DNA from: HXMU1420-2 sp040830545
GTDB lineage: Bacteria > Pseudomonadota > Alphaproteobacteria > Rhodobacterales > Rhodobacteraceae
Length of the DNA stretch: 64,000 nucleotides
Reading direction: 5' to 3'
NCBI GenBank assembly: GCA_040830545.1
Contig: JBFOMB010000086.1
Location: forward strand, 1-64,000
Both the position numbers and the translations under genes were made by a program. A model generated the notes under the pieces. The model was given only the letters and a program-made list of their open reading frames with translations. It made no database searches and was not told the origin of the DNA. Below, piece after piece: positions 24,705 through 33,170 of this stretch. Numbering within the stretch: the first letter of the stretch is position 1; each line of letters begins with the position of its first letter.

Positions 24705-25904
24705 TTACGCAACGACAGATCGGCTGCGGATGAAAATGATCAGGCTCAGACCCATGAGCGCCATGGACACAAGGAACGGCGCGCCGGGCAGGTAGATGGG
24801 CGCGCTTTCACTTGTGAACGCGGCGAAAACAGCGGTCATCACCAAAGGCGCAAGGATCATGGCGATGGCGTGCAGGCTGGCCAGGACGCCCTGCAATTCA
24901 CCCTGCTGGTCGTCGCTGGCCCGGCGGGACATGATGCCCTGCAAGGCCGGGGTCATGACGGCGCTGAGAGTTGCGATCGGTATCAGGATCAGAGCAGCGA
25001 CCCCATTTGTGATCAGGCCCAGAATCAGGAATGTGATGATGTCGAACCAGTGTGACCAGACCACGGTTTTACGGTCCCCCAGCCAGTTCAGGATCGGGCG
25101 GGTCAACGCCCCCTGCATGATGGCGGTGGTCACGCCGTAAAGGCCCAGCGACAGGCCAATCATGCTAGGACCCCAGCCGAACCGCTCCTGTGCGAAATAG
25201 GCCCAGATGGCGGGGTAGACGTAGTAGGCGATGGAGTAGATCAGGTAGATCACCAGCAACCCGGTCAGCCCCGGCAGATGCGCGATCTGGCGGATGGCGC
25301 CAAACGGATTGGCGCGACGTAGCTCGAAGTTGCGGCGGATTTTGCCGGTGACGGTTTCCTTGACCACAAAATACCCGAAGACGAGGTTCAGCGCGGCAAG
25401 TCCGGCAGCAGCGTAGAAAGGCGCGCGCGTGCCGTATTCGGCCAGGAACCCGCCGATCAACGGGCCCAGTACAAACCCGATCCCGAAACCGGCCCCGATC
25501 AGGCCGAAATTCGCGGCCTTGTCCTCGGGCTTGGAGATATCGGCCATGTAGGCCGAGGCGGTGGAGTGGGTGGCTGCGGTGATCCCGCCCAGAATACGTC
25601 CGGCCAACAGCAGCCAGATGGTCCCGGCCAGAGCCATGATCACATAATCCAGCGCCATCACGGCGAGCGAAATCAGCAAAACAGGCCGCCGACCATAGCG
25701 GTCCGACAGCGCGCCCAGCATCGGGCCGAACAGGAACTGCATCACCGCGAATGAGGTCGACAGGATGCCACCCCACAGAGCCGCCTGCGCCAGCGTTCCG
25801 CCCTGCACCTCCTGGATAAGGTCCGGCATCACCGGCAGGATCAGCCCGATTCCCATGGAATCGAGCACAACGGTGATCATGATGAAGACAACGGGCAAAC
25901 GCAT
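24705..25904 (-). CDS. MFS transporter, TetA/TCR-like 12-helix drug:H+ antiporter family
   Basis: A 399-residue major-facilitator protein with twelve helices. MFS motif A is clear as GALSDRYGRRPVLL between helices 2 and 3; the antiporter motif C appears as GFGIGFVLGPLIGG in helix 5. The pattern IGLILPVMPDLIQE in helix 1 is typical of the tetracycline-resistance-type TCR group, though chromosomal members often export metabolites. ATG 25904 is preferred to an upstream codon at 25961. It lies 86 bases upstream of the alcohol dehydrogenase gene on the same strand. Confidence 0.85.
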   Translation of the reverse strand: MRLPVVFIMITVVLDSMGIGLILPVMPDLIQEVQGGTLAQAALWGGILSTSFAVMQFLFGPMLGALSDRYGRRPVLLISLAVMALDYVIMALAGTIWLLLAGRILGGITAATHSTASAYMADISKPEDKAANFGLIGAGFGIGFVLGPLIGGFLAEYGTRAPFYAAAGLAALNLVFGYFVVKETVTGKIRRNFELRRANPFGAIRQIAHLPGLTGLLVIYLIYSIAYYVYPAIWAYFAQERFGWGPSMIGLSLGLYGVTTAIMQGALTRPILNWLGDRKTVVWSHWFDIITFLILGLITNGVAALILIPIATLSAVMTPALQGIMSRRASDDQQGELQGVLASLHAIAMILAPLVMTAVFAAFTSESAPIYLPGAPFLVSMALMGLSLIIFIRSRSVVA

Positions 25905-26018
25905 GCTGGAAACCTTCTGGCGGGCAGGGGTTTCTGTGGCATGCGCCTGCCGTCCGGGCAAGCGCGACGCGAGGTTCCGGTGTGAATTGCGGCCCCTCAG
26001 GACCGTATCAGCCGTGTA

Positions 26019-26342
26019 TCAGCGGGTCGGCTGAGTTTCTGCCATGATCTGCAGCAGCGACGTGCGCAGGTATTGCGGCTGACCGACGCCATATTCATCA
26101 CGGCAGACCCGTTCTCCGATGGCATGCGCCTGTGGATAGGTATAGCCGAAGCGCACCAGATCCTCGATGAAAACGGCATTGGGCCGGTCCCAGATTACGT
26201 TGGACGACGGCCCACGGAAACAGCTGATCGTGATTCCATTGCCGCTGGTGCCCGGTCGGGTTGGCAGATTCTGCGCCAGGCTGGAAACAGCGGTCGCGGC
26301 AACAAGAACGCAGGCCGTGCCCGCGGTAGCAAGTACATTCAT
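26019..26342 (-). CDS. Small exported protein of unknown function
   Basis: A 107-residue protein with a signal peptide (hydrophobic 5-20, cleavage after SLAQ near 24). The mature part has one conserved-looking block, PTRPGTSGNGITISCFRGP at about 27-45, then VIWDRPNAVFIEDLVRFGY and a second Cys (ERVCRDE). The two cysteines could form a disulfide. I do not recognise a named family. The start at 26342 has GGGGGTG upstream; ATG 26357 is an alternative. It is divergent from the OmpA-like gene. Confidence 0.6.
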   Translation of the reverse strand: MNVLATAGTACVLVAATAVSSLAQNLPTRPGTSGNGITISCFRGPSSNVIWDRPNAVFIEDLVRFGYTYPQAHAIGERVCRDEYGVGQPQYLRTSLLQIMAETQPTR

Positions 26343-26814
26343 AGTCAACACCCCCATGTTGGACGATCCTGCGATATGTCCCACCCGCTAGACGGGGTGA
26401 TGGATCGTCTTCAGACTTTGAACTGTGCCTGATTTTATACCGGGGTTAATCAACCGCCACAGTGAAGTTTTCACAGTTAAGTCAAAGAAATCATTGGGGC
26501 TGTTTCGGTTTTGGAAACAGTTTGTTCGCTGGCTGGGGATTGTCTTCAATTGCGATGAAATGGATCGCGTGAAAAGATAGCGAGCGAATTTCTGAAGTCC
26601 ATAATCAATTTAAGGTTGCGCGCCGCTTTTTTGCTGTGCGAATCATCGGGCCAGCGTGAACCGCTTGTCGGAATTGGTGAAAACCATACTACATATTGTA
26701 GTTTTTCCTTCACATGGCCCTGCAAGCTGCCTATCCTACTGGTCATTAAGGCATGTAAGTGCGAGTCACTCGGGGTTGAGTGACGGAAGTTGCAGAAAAA
26801 GGTGGGGGATATCC
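26343..26814. promoter_or_regulatory. Divergent intergenic region with two hairpins
   Basis: This 472-base, A+T-richer segment separates divergent genes and should hold both promoters. It contains an inverted repeat CTGTTTC...GAAACAG (arms 26500-26506 and 26514-26520) and a perfect hairpin GTCACTC-GGGGTT-GAGTGAC at 26765-26784 in what should be the leader of the OmpA-like gene. No gene is seen. Confidence 0.5.
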
Positions 26815-27399
26815 GTGGCGCAAGAAAGCGGAAGCAGAGCCAGCCGGGCCGTTTCGGGGCTGTTTGCTCTGGTCATGGCCGGTATTCTGGCCTGGGCCGG
26901 CCAGGTTCAGGCGCAAAGTTCAACGCAGCAGACAGTGACAGGTCAGCGTTACGTTCCAACGATCTGGGTTGACCCGGACGGGTGCGAACATTGGGTCATG
27001 GATGACGGGGCCGAAGGATACATGACCCCACATGTCAGCCGTCAGGGTATCCCGGTCTGCCGCCGGGGCAACCTGTGCGGAGTGATGAATACGGACCAGT
27101 TCTTTGCCACCGACAGCTACCGGATCACGTCAGCAGGCCAGCAGCGTCTGCGCGAATTCTTCTCCAACGCAACTGCGACGTCGTTCATCATCGCAGGCCA
27201 CACGGACAGCCGCGCGTCGGACGCCTACAACATGCGCCTTTCGGTGAACCGGGCAAACTCGGTCGCGCGCGTGGCGCAAAGCACCGGGGCTCGCATCGCG
27301 GACGTGCGGGGCTATGGCGAACGTCAGCCTGCTGTGCCGAACACCAGCGCGGCGAACATGGCCAAGAATCGCCGCGTTGAAATCATTTGCATTCGCTGA
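26815..27399 (+). CDS. OmpA-family peptidoglycan-binding outer-membrane protein
   Basis: A 194-residue exported protein. A signal peptide (hydrophobic 14-29, cleavage after VQAQ) leads to a small Cys-containing N-terminal domain with the pattern WVDPDGCEHWVMDDGAEGY (51-69). The C-terminal OmpA domain runs from about 90 to 190, with IIAGHTDSRASDAYN and the peptidoglycan-binding NMAKNRRVEI. GTG 26815 with GGTGGGGG upstream is the best start. A lipoprotein bearing the same N-terminal domain is encoded 11 bases downstream, so the two probably act together at the outer membrane. Confidence 0.82.
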   Translation: MAQESGSRASRAVSGLFALVMAGILAWAGQVQAQSSTQQTVTGQRYVPTIWVDPDGCEHWVMDDGAEGYMTPHVSRQGIPVCRRGNLCGVMNTDQFFATDSYRITSAGQQRLREFFSNATATSFIIAGHTDSRASDAYNMRLSVNRANSVARVAQSTGARIADVRGYGERQPAVPNTSAANMAKNRRVEIICIR

Positions 27400-27410
27400 G
27401 GGGACAGGAC

Positions 27411-27704
27411 GTGAAATTCATCAAACCAATTCTGATCCTGGCCTGCGCCGGTGGAATCGCGGCCTGTGACAAGGTCGACAAAACCGTGGACCGGGGATTT
27501 GACGCCAAGGACCTCAGCACGCTGCGTGCTGGTATCTGGGTCGACCCCAATGGCTGTGACCACTGGATCATCGACGACGGGTTCGAAGGTTACCTGAGCC
27601 AGCGACTGGATAAATACGGCAAGCCTGTGTGCTCAGGCGTTGCACCTCCGGGAACGGCGGTGGGTCCATTCAAGAAGGGCTCTTCTATCGAAGACCTGAT
27701 CTGA
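27411..27704 (+). CDS. Small lipoprotein sharing a domain with the preceding OmpA-like protein
   Basis: A 97-residue lipoprotein. The signal sequence ends in a lipobox GIAAC with C19 as the lipidation site. The mature part repeats the neighbour's domain: WVDPNGCDHWIIDDGFEGY (43-61) followed at the same spacing by GKPVC (70-74). The rest is short and Gly/Pro-rich. GTG 27411 has GGGGACAGGA upstream. Function unknown; a small peptidoglycan- or envelope-associated factor is likely. Confidence 0.75.
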   Translation: MKFIKPILILACAGGIAACDKVDKTVDRGFDAKDLSTLRAGIWVDPNGCDHWIIDDGFEGYLSQRLDKYGKPVCSGVAPPGTAVGPFKKGSSIEDLI

Positions 27705-27729
27705 CGCGTGCGCGCTCTTACGACACGAT

Positions 27730-27765
27730 ATGGCCGCCCGCTGAAACGGGCGGCCATTTTTGTTT
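27730..27765 (+). terminator. Rho-independent terminator after the lipoprotein gene
   Basis: An 11-bp perfect stem, ATGGCCGCCCG / CGGGCGGCCAT, around the loop CTGAAA is followed by TTTTTGTTT. It separates the OmpA/lipoprotein pair from phoH. Confidence 0.93.
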
Positions 27766-27852
27766 CAAATCCATGACAATCATCCACCGCCGCTTGCGTG
27801 CCCCCCGGCTTCTTGGCACGCTCCACCTGACCTAAGACCCAAGGAGACACGA

Positions 27853-28863
27853 TTGGCCATCAGCGCCCAAATCCCGAATGCGTCCGAGGACACGCAGACC
27901 GAATTGCTGGTCGAATTTCCCGACAACCGTTTACTCATCGACCTGTGTGGCGAATTTGACCGCAACCTGGCCTTGATCGAACAAAAAATGGAGGTTCAGA
28001 TCCTCCGGCGCGGCAATGAGCTGGCCGTGCTGGGACAGGAGGATGTGGCGAAACAGACCGCGGCGGTGCTGGAATCGCTCTATGCCCGGCTGGAGTCCGG
28101 CAAGACGCTGGAAATGGGCGACATTGACCGTGAATTGCGGATGGGCCGCTCCGAGGAGCAGGACAACACGCGCGCCGGTGATCAGCTGGAGATGTTCACC
28201 GGCGGCAAGATCGAGATTCACACCCGTAAGAAGCTGATCGAACCCCGCACCGACGCGCAGAAGGCCTATGTCAAAGCTTTGTTTGCAAATGAAATGGGGT
28301 TTGGCATTGGTCCGGCCGGGACGGGTAAAACCTATCTGGCGGTGGCCGTCGGCGTGTCCATGTTTCTGGAAGGAAAGGTGGATCGCATCATCCTCAGCCG
28401 TCCTGCGGTTGAGGCGGGCGAGCGATTGGGCTTTCTGCCCGGTGACATGAAGGACAAGGTCGATCCCTACATGCAGCCGCTTTATGATGCGCTGAACGAC
28501 TTCCTGCCGGGCAAGCAATTGGCGAAGCTGATCGAGGAAAAGAAGATCGAGATTGCGCCACTGGCCTTCATGCGCGGACGGACTCTTGCCAATGCGTTTG
28601 TGGTGCTGGACGAGGCGCAGAATGCCACCACCATGCAAATGAAAATGTTCCTGACCCGCCTCGGTGAAGGCAGCCGTATGGTGATCACCGGCGACAGATC
28701 GCAGATCGACTTGCCGCGAGGTGTGCCGTCGGGGCTGGCAGATGCGGAGCGGTTGCTGGGGCATGTAAAGGGCATCAGCTTCAACTACTTCACATCCAAG
28801 GACGTGGTGCGCCATCCGCTGGTTGCGGCGATTATCGAGGCCTACGAGAAAGACGGTGACTGA
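27853..28863 (+). CDS. phoH: PhoH-family ATPase
   Basis: A 336-residue cytoplasmic PhoH/YbeZ-type P-loop ATPase, linked with YbeY in RNA processing and ribosome quality control. The N-terminal KH-like region precedes Walker A GPAGTGKT (near 155), the Walker B-like VVLDEAQN and the GDRSQIDLP motif. The start is TTG 27853, set by AAGGAG 6 bases upstream; the longer frame reaches back into the terminator. Its stop overlaps the ybeY start. Confidence 0.93.
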   Translation: MAISAQIPNASEDTQTELLVEFPDNRLLIDLCGEFDRNLALIEQKMEVQILRRGNELAVLGQEDVAKQTAAVLESLYARLESGKTLEMGDIDRELRMGRSEEQDNTRAGDQLEMFTGGKIEIHTRKKLIEPRTDAQKAYVKALFANEMGFGIGPAGTGKTYLAVAVGVSMFLEGKVDRIILSRPAVEAGERLGFLPGDMKDKVDPYMQPLYDALNDFLPGKQLAKLIEEKKIEIAPLAFMRGRTLANAFVVLDEAQNATTMQMKMFLTRLGEGSRMVITGDRSQIDLPRGVPSGLADAERLLGHVKGISFNYFTSKDVVRHPLVAAIIEAYEKDGD

Positions 28864-29347
28864 GCCCGATTTCGTCCTCTGCCGGATCGAGGACACGCGC
28901 TGGGCGGATCTTGGGCTGGAGCCGTTGGCGGTGCGGGCGGCGACAGCCACGCTTGATCATCTGTCTTATGATCCGGACTCTTTTGAGATTAGCCTGCTGG
29001 GTACAGATGACACCCGCATTGCAGAGCTGAACGGTCAGTTCAGGGGCAAGCCGACGCCGACCAATGTGTTGAGCTGGCCGTCAGAAGAGCGCGGTGCGGA
29101 CACGGATGGCGGCGCGCCTTATCCCCCCGAAGACGAAGAACTGGGCGACATTGCGCTGGCCTGGGAAACCTGCGTGCGCGAAGCTGCCGAGGCAGGTAAG
29201 CCCATGTCGGACCATGTGACGCATCTGGTCGTTCACGGGCTGTTGCATTTGCTGGGATATGATCATGAGCGTGACGCAGATGCCACTTTGATGGAACGGA
29301 TTGAGACTGAGATACTTGCAACCCTTGGGGTTCCAAACCCATATTGA
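28856..29347 (+). CDS. ybeY: rRNA maturation endoribonuclease YbeY
   Basis: A 163-residue single-strand-specific metalloendoribonuclease that helps 16S rRNA 3'-end maturation. The metal-binding motif is HGLLHLLGYDHERD (H-x3-H-x5-H), preceded by TPTNVLSWPSEE and GDIALAWE. GTG 28856 overlaps the phoH stop by eight bases, so the two are coupled. It is followed after 40 bases by a CBS-domain protein and lnt, the usual phoH-ybeY-corC-lnt order. Confidence 0.95.
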   Translation: MTEPDFVLCRIEDTRWADLGLEPLAVRAATATLDHLSYDPDSFEISLLGTDDTRIAELNGQFRGKPTPTNVLSWPSEERGADTDGGAPYPPEDEELGDIALAWETCVREAAEAGKPMSDHVTHLVVHGLLHLLGYDHERDADATLMERIETEILATLGVPNPY

Positions 29348-29387
29348 TGGGCAATCGGCAGATTGGTTGCCGTATTTGGACAAAGTG

Positions 29388-30269
29388 ATGGGCGATACAG
29401 ACGAAGGATCTGGGGCAGCGCAGCGCGCGCATTCCGATCCTGACACGGCAGAGAGTTCCGGCATTTTCAGCCGGTTGTTCGGTGCCTTCTCTCCTTCCGG
29501 CACGTCAAATGGCGCGGTCGAACATACCCATGTGGCGCCGGTTCCCCGGTCTCATGGCATGGTCAACCTGCGGCGCATGCAGGTGGAGGATGTGGCGATT
29601 CCCAAGGCGGACATCGTTGCGGTGCCGGAAACCATTTCGAAAAAGGAACTGGTAGAAGTGTTTCGCGAAAGCGGAATGACGCGCATTCCGGTCTATGACG
29701 GGACGCTGGATACGCCGACCGGTTTTGCGCACCTGAAGGACCTCGCGCTGTTGCACGGGTTCAATGGCGGTAGCGCAGAATTCGATCTGCCGTCCATGCT
29801 GCGTCCTTTGCTGTTTGTACCGCCCTCCATGCCCATTGGCGTTCTGCTGACCAAGATGCAGACCGAGCGGCGGCATATGGCGCTGGTGGTCGATGAATAT
29901 GGCGGTGTTGATGGGCTTGTGACCATCGAGGACCTGATCGAACAGGTTGTGGGCGAGATCGAGGACGAACACGACACAGACGAGGACGAAAGCTGGGTCA
30001 TGGAAAAGCCCGGCTGCTACGTCGCGCTGGCCAAAACCCCGCTGGAGGATTTCGAGGCCGAGATCGGTCGTTCGCTGACCGCAAACGAAGAGGTCGATGC
30101 CGAAGAGATCGACACGCTGGGCGGGCTGGTCTTCATGCTGTCGGGCCGTGTCCCGGTCCGGGGCGAGGTTGTGGTGCATCCCGAAGGCCCTGAATTCGAG
30201 GTGATCGAGGCCGACCTGCGCCGGATCAAACGGCTGCGCGTCCGCCTGCCGGACATCGCGGCGGAATGA
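29388..30269 (+). CDS. CBS-domain protein, CorC/TlyC-like (transporter-associated C terminus)
   Basis: A 293-residue soluble protein with two CBS repeats (about 70-190) and a C-terminal transporter-associated domain (about 210-290, with DTLGGLVFMLSGRVPVRGE). Motifs include RRMQVEDVAIPKADI, MTRIPVYDG and VVDEYGGVDGLVTIEDLIE. Homologues (YbeX/CorC) are tied to magnesium/cobalt homeostasis and to ribosome assembly with YbeY. The start is ATG 29388 with a weak ribosome site. Its stop overlaps the lnt start by four bases. Confidence 0.9.
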   Translation: MGDTDEGSGAAQRAHSDPDTAESSGIFSRLFGAFSPSGTSNGAVEHTHVAPVPRSHGMVNLRRMQVEDVAIPKADIVAVPETISKKELVEVFRESGMTRIPVYDGTLDTPTGFAHLKDLALLHGFNGGSAEFDLPSMLRPLLFVPPSMPIGVLLTKMQTERRHMALVVDEYGGVDGLVTIEDLIEQVVGEIEDEHDTDEDESWVMEKPGCYVALAKTPLEDFEAEIGRSLTANEEVDAEEIDTLGGLVFMLSGRVPVRGEVVVHPEGPEFEVIEADLRRIKRLRVRLPDIAAE

Positions 30270-31795
30270 CCGATACGGGCATCGGCGCGCCGACCCGGTA
30301 TCGCCTGTTGCACCTGCTTTTGCCGGTCCTGCTGGGCGCAATAGCTGCGCTGGGGCTGGCCCCGTTTGATCAATGGTGGACAATCTTTCCGGCTTTGGCA
30401 GGTGTAGGGTGGCTGTTTCTGGGTGCGGGAACGACCCGCGCAGCGGCGTGGGTCGGCTGGCGGTTCGGCCTGGGGTATTTCGCTGTTGGCCTCATGTGGA
30501 TTGTCGAGCCGTTTCTGGTGGACGTGCCGCGCCATGGCTGGATGGCTCCGTTTGCACTTGTGTTTATGGCGGGGGGGCTGGCGCTGTTTTGGGGCGCGGC
30601 GTTCTGGGTTGCGGCGCGGTTGGGTGGATCGCCCGCGCGTCGCATCACCAGTCTGATCGTCACCATCGCACTGGCCGAATTTGCCCGAGCCTATGTTTTG
30701 ACCGGGTTCCCCTGGGCAGGTTTGGCGCAGATCTGGGTTGAGACCGAGGCCGCGCTGTTGCTGGCCTGGATCGGTCCGCATGGTTTGGGCGCAGGGACCC
30801 TGGCGGCGGCTTTGCCGCTGGCGCTGCTGATTGGGGCAGGGCGCGCACGGTGGTTGGCGCTGGGGCCTGTCACCATGTTGGCCCTGGCGGTGCTGGCCGT
30901 AAGCGCACAGCGGCAAGCCCCTGTGATGACAGGTCAAACCGTCCGCGTGATCCAGCCCAACGCCGCGCAGCATCTGAAATGGCACCCGGATCATGTATGG
31001 CAGTTCTTTGATCGCCAATTGGCCCTGACCGCGGGCTATGACCCCGAGGCACGACCGGACTTGATCGTATGGCCCGAATCCTCGATCCCGCCATATCTGC
31101 ACAATGCTGGCCTTCAGGTTGAGCAGATCGCCGAGGCTGCGCGCGGCGTGCCCGTGGTGGCAGGCATCCGGCGCGCGGATGGGCTGCGTGCCTACAATTC
31201 CCTGATCCTGATCGGTGAGACCGGGCAGGTCGATGGGCTGTATGACAAACACCATCTTGTTCCGTTTGGTGAATACATGCCGCTGGATGATCTGGCGGGC
31301 CGGTTTGGCATTCATGGTCTGGCGGCAGAGGATGGCAGCGGGTATTCCGCAGGCCCCAGCGCGATGGCGTTGCAGATACCCGGCATCGGGCAGGCCGTGC
31401 CGCTGATCTGCTACGAGGCCGTTTTTCCGCAGGACGTGGCCGCCGCGCCGGGGCGCAGTGATCTGCTGCTGCAAATCACCAATGATGCGTGGTTTGGCAA
31501 CTGGTCTGGCCCCTATCAGCACCTCGCACAGGCGCGGATGCGGGCGATTGAACAGGGGTTGCCGATGATCCGGTCGGCCAACACAGGTGTTTCGGCCGTG
31601 ATCGGACCGCAGGGTACGGCGATCGCGGACCTGCCGCTGAACACCGCCGGGGCGCTGGACGCGCCGCTGCCCGCTCCAATGCCCCCAACCTTGTATTCGC
31701 GCAGCGGGGATTGGCCGGTGTTCCTGATCCTACTTGTCATCTTGGGCGTGCTGATAGGGCGACACATGTCGCGCGCTGGATCAAACGGTGATTGA
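30266..31795 (+). CDS. lnt: Apolipoprotein N-acyltransferase
   Basis: A 509-residue inner-membrane enzyme that adds the third acyl chain to lipoproteins. About six N-terminal helices lead into a periplasmic nitrilase-like domain (from about 225). The catalytic Glu-Lys-Cys triad is visible in VWPESSIPP, DKHHLVPFGEYMP and LICYEAVFP. A final helix and basic tail close the protein. It overlaps the CBS gene by four bases and is the last gene of the phoH operon. Confidence 0.95.
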   Translation: MTDTGIGAPTRYRLLHLLLPVLLGAIAALGLAPFDQWWTIFPALAGVGWLFLGAGTTRAAAWVGWRFGLGYFAVGLMWIVEPFLVDVPRHGWMAPFALVFMAGGLALFWGAAFWVAARLGGSPARRITSLIVTIALAEFARAYVLTGFPWAGLAQIWVETEAALLLAWIGPHGLGAGTLAAALPLALLIGAGRARWLALGPVTMLALAVLAVSAQRQAPVMTGQTVRVIQPNAAQHLKWHPDHVWQFFDRQLALTAGYDPEARPDLIVWPESSIPPYLHNAGLQVEQIAEAARGVPVVAGIRRADGLRAYNSLILIGETGQVDGLYDKHHLVPFGEYMPLDDLAGRFGIHGLAAEDGSGYSAGPSAMALQIPGIGQAVPLICYEAVFPQDVAAAPGRSDLLLQITNDAWFGNWSGPYQHLAQARMRAIEQGLPMIRSANTGVSAVIGPQGTAIADLPLNTAGALDAPLPAPMPPTLYSRSGDWPVFLILLVILGVLIGRHMSRAGSNGD

Positions 31796-31830
31796 CCCAA
31801 ACCCGACGCGCGCGTAAGGCAGCTTGACGT

Positions 31831-31875
31831 CGCCACAACGGCTTCCTGGCGTGGCGGGAAAAAAACCAATGGAGC
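31831..31875 (+). promoter_or_regulatory. SAM/SAH riboswitch upstream of metK
   Basis: A 45-base leader matches the compact SAM/SAH riboswitch described from Rhodobacterales metK genes. Stem 1 is perfect: CGCCAC (31831-31836) with GTGGCG (31851-31856). The loop carries the conserved AACGGCTTCCTGG, and GCTTCC can form an H-type pseudoknot with GGAGC (31871-31875), which is also the ribosome-binding site of metK 7 bases downstream. Ligand binding should therefore hide the ribosome site and lower SAM synthetase production. Confidence 0.88.
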
Positions 31876-31882
31876 AGTTTTC

Positions 31883-33064
31883 ATGGCCCGACAGAATTAT
31901 ACGTTCACCTCGGAATCCGTATCCGAGGGGCACCCGGACAAGGTCTGCGACCGCATTTCCGACGCAGTGCTTGATGCCTTCCTGGCCGAAGAGCCCGAAG
32001 CGCGCGTCGCTTGCGAGACATTCGCCACCACCAATCGTGTTGTTATCGGCGGTGAAGTCGGGTTGAGCGATCAGGACAAGCTGCACGACTACATGGGCCG
32101 GATTGACCAGATCGCCCGCGAATGCATCAAGGATATCGGTTACGAGCAGGACAAGTTCCACTGGAACACTTGCGAGGTCACAAACCTGCTGCACGAACAA
32201 TCCGCCCATATCGCGCAAGGCGTGGACGCGGCAGACAACAAGGACGAAGGTGCAGGCGATCAGGGCATCATGTTTGGCTATGCCACGACCGAAACCCCTG
32301 CGTTGATGCCGGCACCGATCCAGTATTCTCACGCGATCCTGCGGCGTCTGGCCGAGGTGCGCAAAGATGGCAGCGAACCGGCGCTGGGCCCGGATGCGAA
32401 ATCGCAGCTGTCCGTGGTTTATGAAGATGGCAAACCGGTTGGCGTGAGCTCCATCGTGCTGTCGACCCAGCATCTGGATGAGGCGCTCACCTCAGACGAC
32501 ATCCGTGCAATTGTCGCGCCCTATATCCTCGAAGTCCTGCCCGATGGTTGGATCAGCGACGCAACCGAGTGGCACGTAAACCCGACCGGCAAATTCGTCA
32601 TCGGTGGGCCGGATGGTGATGCGGGCCTGACGGGCCGCAAGATCATCGTTGACACCTATGGCGGCGCTGCCCCGCATGGCGGCGGCGCGTTCTCGGGCAA
32701 GGACCCGACCAAGGTGGACCGTTCGGCAGCCTATGCCGCGCGCTATCTGGCGAAAAACGTTGTGGCGGCCGGCATGGCCGAGCGCTGCACGATCCAGCTG
32801 AGCTATGCCATCGGCGTCAGTCAGCCGCTGTCGATCTATGCCGACACGCATGGCACCGGTGACGTGGCTCCGGCAGCGATCGAGGCCGCCATCGGGCAGG
32901 TCATGGATCTCAGCCCACGCGGCATCCGCCAGCACCTGCAGCTGAACAAACCTGTTTATCAACGCACGGCGGCGTATGGCCACTTTGGCCGCGAACCGGA
33001 TGCGGATGGCGGGTTCAGCTGGGAAAAGACTGATCTGGTCGACGCGCTCAAAGGCGCAGTCTGA
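31883..33064 (+). CDS. metK: S-adenosylmethionine synthetase
   Basis: A 393-residue enzyme making SAM from methionine and ATP in the cytosol. Family motifs are SVSEGHPDKVCD at the start, the signature GAGDQGIMFGYATTET, and the C-terminal pyrophosphate-binding GGGAFSGKDPTKVDRS. The protein ends AYGHFGRE...FSWEKTD as usual. Translation is predicted to be controlled by the riboswitch just upstream, and a strong terminator follows the gene. Confidence 0.97.
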   Translation: MARQNYTFTSESVSEGHPDKVCDRISDAVLDAFLAEEPEARVACETFATTNRVVIGGEVGLSDQDKLHDYMGRIDQIARECIKDIGYEQDKFHWNTCEVTNLLHEQSAHIAQGVDAADNKDEGAGDQGIMFGYATTETPALMPAPIQYSHAILRRLAEVRKDGSEPALGPDAKSQLSVVYEDGKPVGVSSIVLSTQHLDEALTSDDIRAIVAPYILEVLPDGWISDATEWHVNPTGKFVIGGPDGDAGLTGRKIIVDTYGGAAPHGGGAFSGKDPTKVDRSAAYAARYLAKNVVAAGMAERCTIQLSYAIGVSQPLSIYADTHGTGDVAPAAIEAAIGQVMDLSPRGIRQHLQLNKPVYQRTAAYGHFGREPDADGGFSWEKTDLVDALKGAV

Positions 33065-33098
33065 GCCGACGACCACAGGTCACTTTGCGAAAATCAGG

Positions 33099-33134
33099 CA
33101 ACGCCGTGGACAAACCCACGGCGTTGTTTGTTTT
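33099..33134 (+). terminator. Rho-independent terminator after metK
   Basis: An 11-bp perfect stem, CAACGCCGTGG / CCACGGCGTTG, with the six-base loop ACAAAC is followed by TTTGTTTT. Confidence 0.93.
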
Positions 33135-33170
33135 ATGGGCGAACCTAACCAAAAGCGGAGCCCGTTACTC

